DNA of 64,000 nucleotides from Porodaedalea pini (taxonomy: Eukaryota; Basidiomycota; Agaricomycetes; Hymenochaetales; Hymenochaetaceae), in assembly GCA_002794775.1 (NCBI GenBank), contig NBAY01000004.1, positions 62,001-126,000 of the forward strand. Reading direction: 5' to 3'. Positions 55,986 to 64,000 of the stretch are shown in pieces; position 1 is the first letter of the stretch, and each line of letters starts with the position of its first letter. The notes beneath the pieces were generated by a model. The model was given only the letters and a program-made list of their open reading frames with translations. It was not told the DNA's origin and did not search any database. The position numbers and the translations under genes are program-made.

Positions 55986-56420
55986 AGACGTCTATGGAAA
56001 GGTCTTATCAGCGCGAATCCGATGAAAAAGAGATCGTAAAAAACGCACCACAACTCGAGTACCTAGAGGCCAAACAGTTGGAGCATGCCGAGCTGTCAGA
56101 CAGGACAAACCAGTTTACCTTCATATCTAAACCCTTTTCACCTGAAACACCTTTGGAAAGCATGAGGATGAGTGTACACAGTGCAGATGCTGTCCGCCAG
56201 CATATTCCGGGGCATCCAAATCAGAAAGAGACAATGTTACAAAGGGGGGGTGAACTTACTGAATCGAAAAATGCCCCTTCGAAGCGAAACAGCAATATCT
56301 CCACAACCAACCATCGAATCAATACATTGAAGACATCTATGGAAAGCTGTAATGAATACGCGTCAGATGCAAGAACAACCAAAAGAATCGGGCCAGAATT
56401 GACGGATGTGTTGGGGAAAT
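55618..56420 (+). repeat. Tandem repeat inside the C Gag-protease extension
   Basis: Units start near 55631, 55975 and 56320 (period 345 bp), each with a TNA-AC-TCTAYGGAAAG type core. The first two are full and the third partial. Unit 2 encodes KTSMERS..EKEIVK and SKNAPSKRNS. Unit 1 gives the same pattern only if the frame shifts near 55930. Confidence 0.7.
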
Positions 56421-57616
56421 ATGCACAGAGAGACATTGAGGGCAGAAAGCCAATCACGGACTCACTGTTTGATCGAACCCATTCAATATATACACCGCCG
56501 GAAAGCCCTATTCAATCTGCATCCAGAACTGGTCCATCAGTACCGATCCATAAAGAATTGAATGAGATATGGCGGCGGAAGCGCAGAAGAGGTAGGAAAG
56601 GCAGGAAACCAGTGCAAGACATTGAATGGAAACCTCCAGGACAGCAGGGAGGCAGTGAAGACAAAAGGAACCATCTAGAAGAGTCTATAGAACTTGAGAT
56701 GACTCAGAATGACTCAGAACTGAATGAGATATTCAAACAACTGAACTGGGCAGTTGAGAATGACTCACTGGAAAGAGTTTCAGTCCCTTCGGCCCAAAAT
56801 GATGCAGAACCTGCAAAAATGAATACAGAAAGTCATAGGTGGCATGGAACCAATGACTATGCAAAAGAAACGAAGGAAAACGAACCAGAATTGAGTGAGG
56901 AATGGCCAAAGCCAGTCTGGGCTGATTATATAGACATTTCTGAAGCAGAAGATGCTTCACCACTCCAGAAGGTTCCAGAATCGCCACAACACAGGTCATC
57001 CAGTGAGGCAGTGCATTGGAATGACAGCAATGCAAAAGAAATGAAGAGAAACCAACAGAAATTGAGGAAGCCACAGAGATGGCAAGACAGAGGAGGTTGG
57101 GACCAGAAGCATGAGATCACCGGTGTCGGTTACACTCCAAGTCACCCCTGGAGCGTCACAAAGCGTGATAAATCAATTCAAGTCAATTCTAATACTGTTA
57201 GACACAAGAAACAGGCAGAAAATCACACCAGAAATAGGCAAAAAACACCCAAGAAAGTCCCATTTACTCCTAAGAGTCAAAGTCCTTCAATTTCACAGCA
57301 ATTCAATGCAAGTAAAGCATCTTCTAGCAAGTTTAGCTCAGCCAAGCGAATCCAGGACAACATAGAAAGCAGAGACTTGTTGTCTACAGCCAGTTCAAGT
57401 GGTTTGAGCAGAAATAAGAGTCAAAATGAGCAATCGGAGAGCAGGTCTGTACCAGCAGATGCAAATTACACTCCAAATAAATCCAATGCATCTTCACATG
57501 AACTTGAATATTTTATGGCTATGTTCACTATTGGAATAATCATGATAGTGAATATCCAGTTCTTTCTATTTCTTGCAATCATTCAACAGATGTATTTTCA
57601 AGACAATGAAAACTAA
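55982..57616 (+). CDS. C ORF2: C-terminal extension with terminal hydrophobic segment
   Basis: 544 codons, formally starting at an ATG that overlaps the ORF1 stop (ATGA), but more likely the continuation of ORF1 after a one-base deletion. Hydrophilic and repeat-containing. It has a basic stretch KRRRGRKGRKP (about 200-211), several PEL/ELSEEW-type motifs spaced through 56690-56920, and ends with a strongly hydrophobic run (FMAMFTIGIIMIVNIQFF..LAII, about 512-537) followed by a short polar tail, like a tail anchor. No family recognised. The stop TAA 57614-57616 overlaps the likely pol ATG at 57606 by 11 nt. Confidence 0.75.
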   Translation: MKTSMERSYQRESDEKEIVKNAPQLEYLEAKQLEHAELSDRTNQFTFISKPFSPETPLESMRMSVHSADAVRQHIPGHPNQKETMLQRGGELTESKNAPSKRNSNISTTNHRINTLKTSMESCNEYASDARTTKRIGPELTDVLGKYAQRDIEGRKPITDSLFDRTHSIYTPPESPIQSASRTGPSVPIHKELNEIWRRKRRRGRKGRKPVQDIEWKPPGQQGGSEDKRNHLEESIELEMTQNDSELNEIFKQLNWAVENDSLERVSVPSAQNDAEPAKMNTESHRWHGTNDYAKETKENEPELSEEWPKPVWADYIDISEAEDASPLQKVPESPQHRSSSEAVHWNDSNAKEMKRNQQKLRKPQRWQDRGGWDQKHEITGVGYTPSHPWSVTKRDKSIQVNSNTVRHKKQAENHTRNRQKTPKKVPFTPKSQSPSISQQFNASKASSSKFSSAKRIQDNIESRDLLSTASSSGLSRNKSQNEQSESRSVPADANYTPNKSNASSHELEYFMAMFTIGIIMIVNIQFFLFLAIIQQMYFQDNEN

Positions 57617-59426
57617 GGATTCAGAGGACAATGATTCAACAAAAATGAACATCTCTAAAGCCAAGTTCAGTAAAAACTCGAAAATTCAGAATAAAATATC
57701 TGTCTTCAGTATTTTCAGACCAGAGCCTAATCAGACAAATAAATTTGTAGGAGGAGCCTACAAGAGGGTGGATAGAAAAGTCAAACCAGTTCCAGGAGTA
57801 TTTCCAGAAGATGCACGTGTTATAAGGCAATTTCCTGAGGATCCCTTGAAATCATTAATCCCTCTTCCTACAAATCCACCAGAATTCATTCGAACTGAAA
57901 GGCTAACAAGAGAAAGGTTAGCAATGATGAAAATTAATGATGGCTTCCTTTGGCCAGAAGAAGAGAAGCTATTTTCTCATATATTCAAGTTAAATGAGAA
58001 AACACTTGCCTTTGAAGAGATACATAGGGGAACCTTCAGAGAAGATTATTTCTCTCCCTATATCATTCCAGTTGTCCCTCATGTACCTTGGGAACATAAG
58101 AATATTCCAATACCTCCAGGAATAAAGGATGATGTTTTAAAATTACTCAAGGAGAAAATAGATGCTAGAGTTTATGAACCAAGTCAGGCTTCATATCGCT
58201 CAAGATGGTTTTGTGTTGTAAAGAAAAATGGGAAACTCAGAATAGTGCATGATTTACAGGTTCTGAATGCAGTGACAATTAGAGATGCAGGTTTGCCTCC
58301 TGTCATGGATGACTTTGTTGAACCATTTGCAGGGAGACAATGTTATACAGTCTTTGATTTATTTTGGGGCTTTGATGCTAGAAAAGTAGCACCATCCAGT
58401 AGAGACATGACTTCTTTCATGACACCATTAGGTCTCCTTAGGATCACATCTATGCCTATGGGATTTACCAACTCACCAGCAGAATTTCAAAAATGTATGG
58501 TATTTCTGCTTCAAGATGAAATACCAGATATTGCAAATATCTTCATAGATGATCTTCCCATTAAAGGTCCTGCTACTATGTATCTGGATGAGAATAGAAA
58601 TCCAGAAACACTTCAAGAAAATCCAGGCATAAGGAAATTTATTTGGGAACATGCCAATGATGTGCACAGAATAATGCATCACATAGGACATGCAGGAGCT
58701 ACATTTTCTCCAAAGAAGACACAAATCTGCAGACCTGAAGTGGTTATTGTTGGACAGAAATGCACCCCTGAAGGGAGGTTGCCAGATGATCAGAAAATTG
58801 AGAAAATTCTGAATTGGCCACCACTCACTACCAGAACAGAAGTGAGGGGATTTCTAGGATTATGTGGAACAGTACGAATATGGATCAAGAATTACTCTGC
58901 AATTGCCAGACCATTGACAGAGCTTACAAGAATTAATGTTGAGTTTATGTGGGATGAGCGCAGAGAAATGGCCTTTGAAGAACTGAAGAAATTGATCAGT
59001 TCAGCACCTGCTCTGCACCCAATAGATTACAATTCAGATTTACCTGTCATATTGTCAGTGGATTCAAGTAAGATTGCAGTGGGATTTATTCTATCCCAAA
59101 TAGATGAGACTGGAAAACGCCGTCCAGCTAGATATGGCTCAATTCCAATGAATGAGAGAGAATCAAATTACTCTCAGCCTAAATTAGAGCTTTATGGATT
59201 ATTCAGAGCTCTAGACATTACAGACTTTTTATTGTTGGGGTCAAGACACTTCATGTTGAAGTTGATGCTAAGTATATCAAGGGGATGCTTAATGAACCAG
59301 ATCTTCAGCCCAATGCAACTATCAACAGGTGGATTCAAGGGATATTACTTTTTGACTTTAAGCTTATACATGTCTCAGCAACAAATTTCAAAGGGCCAGA
59401 TGGGCTATCAAGACGTCAGCCTTTGA
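57606..59426 (+). CDS. pol: C Pol, first part: reverse transcriptase and RNase H start
   Basis: The frame is open from 57552, with the first ATG at 57606 overlapping the end of ORF2. After a spacer with AYKRVDRKVKPVPGVFPED, RT includes HVPWEHKNIPIPPG, YRSRWFCVVKKNGKLRIVHDLQ, the palm FIDDLP (about 58540, catalytic pair present) and FLGLCGTVRIWIKNYSAIARPL. The RNase H start has ILSVDSSKIAVGFILSQ and NERESNYSQPKLELYG. At GGGG (59237-59240) one base seems missing. The true reading then changes frame to LHVEVDAKYIKGM and continues in the next segment, so the stop at 59426 is probably not natural. Confidence 0.92.
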   Translation: MKTKDSEDNDSTKMNISKAKFSKNSKIQNKISVFSIFRPEPNQTNKFVGGAYKRVDRKVKPVPGVFPEDARVIRQFPEDPLKSLIPLPTNPPEFIRTERLTRERLAMMKINDGFLWPEEEKLFSHIFKLNEKTLAFEEIHRGTFREDYFSPYIIPVVPHVPWEHKNIPIPPGIKDDVLKLLKEKIDARVYEPSQASYRSRWFCVVKKNGKLRIVHDLQVLNAVTIRDAGLPPVMDDFVEPFAGRQCYTVFDLFWGFDARKVAPSSRDMTSFMTPLGLLRITSMPMGFTNSPAEFQKCMVFLLQDEIPDIANIFIDDLPIKGPATMYLDENRNPETLQENPGIRKFIWEHANDVHRIMHHIGHAGATFSPKKTQICRPEVVIVGQKCTPEGRLPDDQKIEKILNWPPLTTRTEVRGFLGLCGTVRIWIKNYSAIARPLTELTRINVEFMWDERREMAFEELKKLISSAPALHPIDYNSDLPVILSVDSSKIAVGFILSQIDETGKRRPARYGSIPMNERESNYSQPKLELYGLFRALDITDFLLLGSRHFMLKLMLSISRGCLMNQIFSPMQLSTGGFKGYYFLTLSLYMSQQQISKGQMGYQDVSL

Positions 59427-61033
59427 CAGAGGATTTTGAAGAATTCAGTGATGAATACCTGGATGATATAGCATTATTTGTATCAATACAAAAGTTCTCT
59501 ATGATTGATACTACATCCAAAGATGCATTAATTTCTTCTGCAACAGCTCAGGATGATGAATTGCTTAAAATATTCCAGTTTCTTTCTACTCTGGAAATTC
59601 CTGATTTACCCAGCATTCAGGCAAAGAAAAGATTCCTGAAACGCTCTCAGCAATTCTATGTGTCTGGGAAAAACATGTTTAAAAGAACAAAGGAAAATCC
59701 ATTAAAAGTGATATTTCAGCCAGATGACAGACTCAAAATAATGACTCAAGCACATGAAGAGTTAGGTCACAGAGGTGAATTTGCTGTCTTTGAAATATTA
59801 AGAAGAAGATTTTATTGGCCATTTATGCGATCACATGTGAGACATCATGTTCAGTCTTGTCATGAGTGTCAAATTAGAAGTGTCAGAAAAGTTGAAATCC
59901 CACTGATGGTTTCAACACCAGCCAATGTGTTTCTGAAATTACATGTGGATGTCATGAATATGCCAGTTGCCAAAGGATATCGCTATATTGTAGCAGCCAG
60001 AGATGATTTATCAAGGGCTAGTGAAGGACGAGCATTGAAGAAATCAAATGCACATACTCTGAGCCAGTTCTTTTGGGAACAAATTTTATGTCGGTATGGA
60101 GCAATAGGAATGGTCATTACTGATAATGGACCAGAAGTAAAAGGAGCCTTTCAAAAACTAATGAAAAGATATGGAATTCCTCAAATTAAGATATCTGCAT
60201 ACAACTCAAAAGCAAATGGGGTTGTTGAAAGAGGACATTTCATTATCAGAGAATCAATAATAAAAGCTTGTCAGGGAAAGATAAACAAATGGCCTGAGAA
60301 AGTACATGCAGCATTCTTTGCAGACAAAGTCACTATCTCAAAGTCTACAGGTCATAGTCCATATTTTCTATTACATGGAGTTGATCCGGTCTTACCATTT
60401 GATTTATTTGAGGCAACATTTTTGGTACAAGGATTCAGTGAGCAAATGACACATGAGGATCTCTTAGCTTTACACATCAGACAGCTAGAAAAGAGAGAGG
60501 AAGATATATCACATGCAGCAAAACTTTTAGCAGATATGAGATTTAAATCTAAGGATCATTTTGAGCGCAAATTCTTTAAGCGCTTATCTAAAAGAAAATT
60601 TGATGAAGGAGAAATGGTTTTGATGCACAATTCTCAAATAGAAAAGGAAATGAATAGGAAATCCAAACCACGCTATCTAGGACCATTTGTAGTTGTCAGA
60701 CGCAATCCAGGAGGCTCATATATTTTACATGAAGTCAATGGAAGTCAACAACAAAAACATATTGCAGCTTTTTGCCTGATTCCATACATTGCACGAAATA
60801 GGCAAGCCTTACAAAAACTACTAAAGAGTCTAGACACAGAAGACAATATAAAGTCCAGAGAAAAGGGGAAAGAGAAACGCAAAAAGAAGTTAAGGGTAGG
60901 AGTGGAAAGTGACAGTGAGGATTTATCAGAAAGTGAAAGGGAGGACAGCGGCAATAATAGTAATGAGGAAGCTAATAGCAAGGATAGCAGTAGTGGGGAG
61001 GAAAGTGATAACACGCAAACAACTGATGACTGA
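59285..61033 (+). CDS. pol: C Pol, second part: RNase H end and integrase
   Basis: Begins with the RNase H end (MLNEPDLQPNATINRW, FDFKLIHVSATNFKGPDGLSRR), then integrase: zinc domain HEELGHRG..CHECQIRS (about residues 157-200), catalytic HVDVMN, TDNGPEV and VVERGH (about 221, 281 and 317), and a GPF/Y module (SKPRYLGPFVVVRRN, about 458). It ends in a lysine-rich then Ser/Glu/Asp-rich tail. There is no chromodomain. All integrase catalytic residues are present. Stop TGA 61031-61033, only 60 bp from the stop of the convergent antisense gene. Confidence 0.93.
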   Translation: MLNEPDLQPNATINRWIQGILLFDFKLIHVSATNFKGPDGLSRRQPLTEDFEEFSDEYLDDIALFVSIQKFSMIDTTSKDALISSATAQDDELLKIFQFLSTLEIPDLPSIQAKKRFLKRSQQFYVSGKNMFKRTKENPLKVIFQPDDRLKIMTQAHEELGHRGEFAVFEILRRRFYWPFMRSHVRHHVQSCHECQIRSVRKVEIPLMVSTPANVFLKLHVDVMNMPVAKGYRYIVAARDDLSRASEGRALKKSNAHTLSQFFWEQILCRYGAIGMVITDNGPEVKGAFQKLMKRYGIPQIKISAYNSKANGVVERGHFIIRESIIKACQGKINKWPEKVHAAFFADKVTISKSTGHSPYFLLHGVDPVLPFDLFEATFLVQGFSEQMTHEDLLALHIRQLEKREEDISHAAKLLADMRFKSKDHFERKFFKRLSKRKFDEGEMVLMHNSQIEKEMNRKSKPRYLGPFVVVRRNPGGSYILHEVNGSQQQKHIAAFCLIPYIARNRQALQKLLKSLDTEDNIKSREKGKEKRKKKLRVGVESDSEDLSESEREDSGNNSNEEANSKDSSSGEESDNTQTTDD

Positions 61034-61092
61034 GGATAAGAAAATTATCAGTGAATCATGCGAACAGAAAGATTAAGCAGATGTCTAACCAA

Positions 61093-61851
61093 TTAAGCCT
61101 TCGCAATGAAGAGACTCTTCTTACACCTAGGTGCACTACCAGATGACGCATTCAGAGAACCAGAGGGGCGAACAATCCTACCCTCCTGATGCAAGCACTT
61201 GACGATGTCCTGTTATCAAGAAAAGTATTAAATGAAAAGTATTAAAAACAATAAATTAAAACGCGCACCACAAGCCAATCCTGCACAGCAAACACTTTAC
61301 AGCGCTCAAAGACTGCACTGTTGGAATTAGGACAGTTACAGTAGATATCCTCCAAGTCATGGTGCATCATCATGAAGGCACATAACACCATAGGCATCGG
61401 TCTCACACCCAAAATGTGCTCAAATGCAGTCAACTCCTTGGAAAACCACTCCCAGATGTTCATATCAGAGGGTGTAGGAAATGTGTTGGTGTCAATGGCA
61501 TCCATGATATCCTCCTTGGACATGTTAGGAATGTCATACAGGGTGGGGTAGGCGTTAGACTGATTGACCGTGGGAGCGAGGGGAATAAACTTGGCAGGAG
61601 CAGGTGTCATTTGATGATTAGATGAATCAGGAGTGTCAGAGTACGAAGGAGTTTTTGTCAGAAAGCACTAATGAAGGAGGTGGCATGAAATTACGAACTG
61701 CAGATTGTGATTGTTGCTGTAGGGAGCGGCGACGAAGAGTCATAGGATAAGAAAAATCAGAATCCTGGTAAGATGGCGGCAAGCTAAGAGATGACATGGG
61801 AGGAGGTGGCTCATTGTGAGGACCAGGAAATGTCAGGCGAGAAGAAGACAT
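61093..61851 (-). CDS. Spliced antisense gene in the 3' region of C (one frameshift)
   Basis: Exon 1 runs 61851-61269, and a 59-nt intron (61268-61210; GTGCGC donor, TTGAT, AACAG acceptor) joins in phase 0 to exon 2 (61209-61093; 38 codons, TAA). Exon 1 starts MSSSRLTFPGPHNEPPPP after a CT-repeat leader. It is Ser/Pro-rich, then has an ordered part with EDIMDAIDTNTFPTPSDMN, IWEWFSKELTAFEHILGV and a cysteine pair CNC. A run of five A (plus-strand TTTTT, 61651-61655) appears to hold one extra base. With four A the frame is continuous, giving about 232 residues. No family recognised. It lies tail-to-tail with pol inside the element and is antisense to the genomic RNA. Confidence 0.6.
61210..61268 (-). 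other. Intron of the C antisense gene
   Basis: 59 nt, AT-rich, GTGCGC...CTTGATAACAG. Removal links DWLV to DIVKCLHQ in frame and yields a terminating exon. The donor is not the strongest consensus. Confidence 0.55.
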
Positions 61852-61935
61852 TTGAGAGAGAGAGAGAGAACGACTAAGCAAGATATGAGAGACAAAATTT
61901 GAGAATGCTGAAAATGAGCATGTCAAGCCCACATT

Positions 61936-61945
61936 TTATGCATCA
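61936..61945 (-). promoter_or_regulatory. Possible promoter of the C antisense gene
   Basis: GCATAAAATG on the minus strand is about 90 bp upstream of the start codon, followed by CTCTCTCTCTCT (61857-61870) just before ATG. TATA plus CT block is a common fungal promoter layout. This lies between the gene and the 3' LTR. Confidence 0.4.
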
Positions 61946-62082
61946 ACGTATAACTGTGACAAAAGTCACATCAGTCACCAGAATACAGACAATTGAGTCT
62001 AGAATCAAAAGAAGTTCAGAAGCAAAGCGCTCAAGCTTCGCTTATTAAAAAGAAAGTTTCCAACCAGAGACGGTTGTAATTT

Positions 62083-62097
62083 AAAGTTGGGGGTGGA
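62083..62097 (+). other. Polypurine tract of C
   Basis: AAGTTGGGGGTGGA directly precedes the 3' LTR start TGTCGC. Expected plus-strand primer. Confidence 0.75.
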
Positions 62098-63352
62098 TGT
62101 CGCATGTCAAAACTGTTTGACTATTCAAGACTAGCCTCACAACACATGGATCAGATGGCCATTATTCACATATTAAATTCTAGTCGCTTAGAACTCACAT
62201 GGCAGAATTACCCCAGATCTCAGAAAATTTAATTAATTCAAAACAATTCATCGCTAACCAGGGGTATTAACTACTGCAAGGCACTAGAATGAAGGTACCA
62301 AATAGGCAATATAAATCTAGATACATGGCAAGGTCCCCAATCAAATTAAACTAAAAGAACATATGAAAGTTCAGAAGACAAATAGCTGAGAGTAATAAAT
62401 AACTCTGTTACCATGCATATTGTTGCATGGATATGTCAGCATTCCCACAGAAGTTTATGTAATATTATAAAAAGGGAATAACAAGGAATAACAAATGCAA
62501 AATAATGGAAAGGCCTAGATCACATTCATAATGAATCCAGAACTTAGAGAATGCAGGTTTAGATCACTCTCTAATGGAAATTTGGAAGGATCTAGAAACA
62601 AAGAAAGGCTGTGCATAGATTTGATTGGTTCAGTCTAGAACACAGTAGAATTCTGGCTTAAAGTAGGCCAGAAACATATGGAAAGATCTAGTTATGGGAG
62701 CTAGAATATGTTGGAATGTACCAGAACATTTTGGTGGTGGTCTGGAATGATATGTAAAGGTTGAGAAGGTTCTGGAACAAGTATGTCTAGACGTCTAGAC
62801 CTATTTATAGAAGACAGAAAATAGTATAAAGGAAGGGCCTCAGAGCTGCTAGCAAAGAGAGAGGGAGATGGAAATTCCCCAATAAGACAGACAGCCAAGT
62901 GAATTGTCACTTAAGAGAGATACTCACTGGAGTATTCTAATAAGGAAATTCTCAGCTAACTGACAGCAAACTAACCCTCTATAGCTAGCTAGTGACTAGG
63001 TCCAACCTAATTAGCCAAACTCAAAATCTAAGTGTGAAAATCAGCAAGTAGTTGCTTGAGTTAAGGAAACTCAAGTATTCAGTAAAAGAGACTCAGTGAA
63101 AGTCTAAAGTAAAAGCTGGAAATCCTTGGTGGATTACTCAAGATCTTCAAGAAAGGAAATTGGTAAAGTGAATTAGGATATCTTAAACTGCTAACTTTTA
63201 CAGGTTACAATCCATCAGTACAAGAAATCAAAATCCCTAGTAAAACGAACAACTGGGAAAAGTTTTGACTTAACAACTAGTCCATTCAACCCCAGTGGAA
63301 CTGCAATCAACAGGATTCACTATTTGATCTTACTTGCAGTACCAGCAAGACA
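62098..63352 (+). repeat. 3' LTR of C
   Basis: 1255 bp, TGTCGCATGTC...CAGCAAGACA. About ten differences from the 5' LTR by eye. Followed by the GCGT duplication. Confidence 0.96.
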
Positions 63353-63356
63353 GCGT

Positions 63357-64000
63357 ACCGGTAGTAAATAATCTTCACCATCCCAACGATCGTATATTGA
63401 GTAGTCTTCTTCAGAAATTCTCGAAACCATGAATCTTTGGGCTGGTCGGATTGTTCGTCTTCGTTTTCGAATGCATTTTTGATCAAATGGATAAGGTACT
63501 CCCATTCCGAGACAGTCCATTGCTCCACAAGCGAATGTATTGTTGTAGTCTTCACTTGGTCATCCATATAGAATATATTTGCGTCTCCACCATGGAATAC
63601 CATGCTGAGAAAAGTGATTAATTAATTCAGGAATATATAAAAAGTTACTTTCCTGATTTATTACTGTCGATTCAGACAAAGCATATGTAGAACTAGCAAT
63701 GTCCAAATGCTCGATCGCAAATAATTCTGAAAGATCCTCTTGAGACAGAATATGGCTATTTTCTTCATTTGCCATATGTAGTTCCTCATTGAGACTTGAA
63801 GCTAATTCTTGAGGAAATTGAATAGAAGACAAAGCTAGTTGTTGTACATTCGATGAAGATGAGTCGGGTACAGAATGGATCATAGAGCCTAAATCCAAAT
63901 ATTGTTCTGTTTGAGACAAGTTGTTAACTTGTTCGAGAGTGCTGTAATTAACATTTAAGGCATTTGAGGACACACCTGGGTTTGCTGTGTTATGGATAGG
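63357..64000 (-). pseudogene. E polyprotein, most upstream visible segment
   Basis: Minus-strand coding, entering from beyond the window. One frame (63973-63560) reads an acidic, Ser/Leu-rich peptide (QFPQELASSLNEELHMANEE, SQEDLSELFAIEHLD). A second (63603 down) gives DDQVKTTTIHSLVEQWTVSEWEYLIHLI, and a third carries the frame into the C insertion (EDYSIYDRWDGEDYLL) and on at 44617. At least two frameshifts are needed. I interpret it as the Gag/protease spacer of E. No zinc knuckle is seen, and that would lie further right. Confidence 0.55.

Larger units (their letters stand above)
44622..63352 (+). mobile_element. Element C: nearly intact non-chromodomain gypsy element with antisense gene
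   Basis: LTRs 44622-45646 plus 51974-52202 (split by B) and 62098-63352, with GCGT duplications at 44618-44621 and 63353-63356. Without B it is about 12.4 kb. Order: primer-binding site, Gag-protease-extension, RT-RNase H, integrase, convergent antisense gene, polypurine tract. The LTRs are about 99% identical by eye, so it is young. Coding breaks are limited to single-base indels near 55930 and 59237, plus one in the antisense gene. The RT lineage matches H. Confidence 0.93.
4879..64000 (-). mobile_element. Element E: oldest, repeatedly interrupted Ty3/gypsy chromodomain element
   Basis: E is the receiving sequence for the nest. Its minus-strand polyprotein can be followed across four insertions: 64000-63357, 44617-44193, 35787-33636, 32335-29773 and 5908-5676. 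At the D insertion the reading frame is continuous once one TSD copy is removed, and the same holds at the solo LTR at 32340. At H the frame also continues, although the duplication there is imperfect. Order of domains: spacer, protease, RT, RNase H, integrase, chromodomain, long C-terminal tail. Both termini are uncertain. Confidence 0.85.

Noticed and set aside
1..64000. tRNA, rRNA, CRISPR or prokaryotic operon features
   Set aside because: No cloverleaf, rRNA-like or regularly spaced repeat array is seen. Introns, chromodomains and LTRs show fungal DNA.

Overview
The window is a fungal, most likely agaricomycete (basidiomycete), heterochromatic transposon nest. The evidence for this is LTR retrotransposons with chromodomain integrases, short 54-59 bp GT-AG introns, CT-rich leaders, and decay dominated by C-to-T change at CpG. 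I see no ordinary host gene, rRNA, tRNA or CRISPR. Almost every base from about 5 kb to 64 kb belongs to LTR elements inserted into one another, and most joints can be placed to the base by target-site duplications (TSDs).

Layering, oldest first. Element E (minus strand, Ty3/gypsy with chromodomain) is the substrate. Its polyprotein runs from beyond 64000 down to 5676 and is cut by four insertions. H (plus, 5909-29772) interrupts its C-terminal tail. A solo LTR (32340-33631, TSD ATGG) sits between RNase H and integrase. D (plus, 35793-44187, TSD TGTGC) lies just before protease. C (plus, 44622-63352, TSD GCGT) lies further upstream. H carries G (minus, 5985-12182) in its 5' LTR, a chimeric chromovirus F (12427-18729), three solo LTRs, and a spliced antisense gene K (28774-25598). 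D carries two solo LTRs. C carries the youngest element, B (45647-51968, TSD GAAAT), in its 5' LTR. The left 4.3 kb holds the 5' part of another chromovirus (A), an unassigned stretch, and a further chromovirus end fragment. These are followed by a nearly perfect 223-bp inverted repeat at 4330-4879.

A, B, D, F and G are one chromovirus family: LTR about 425 bp, 5-bp TSD, gag then pol in the -1 frame, zinc-knuckle Gag, and protease-RT-RNase H-integrase-chromodomain. B is intact, with LTRs differing at one position. Two mechanisms can be read from its sequence: a GGGTTTT slip site with a stem-loop for -1 gag-pol frameshifting, and an 11-nt self-primer of Tf1/sushi type (the predicted mRNA 5' end is complementary to the sequence next to the 5' LTR).

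C and H are a second gypsy lineage: long LTR, 4-bp TSD, large Gag-protease-extension ORF, FIDD-type RT, and no chromodomain. In both, a gene with a credible intron lies antisense and tail-to-tail between the end of pol and the 3' LTR. The two antisense genes do not look homologous, but they share the same position. This is the best candidate here for something undescribed. C itself is about 99% identical between LTRs and has only three apparent coding breaks, all single-base indels in or beside homopolymer runs.
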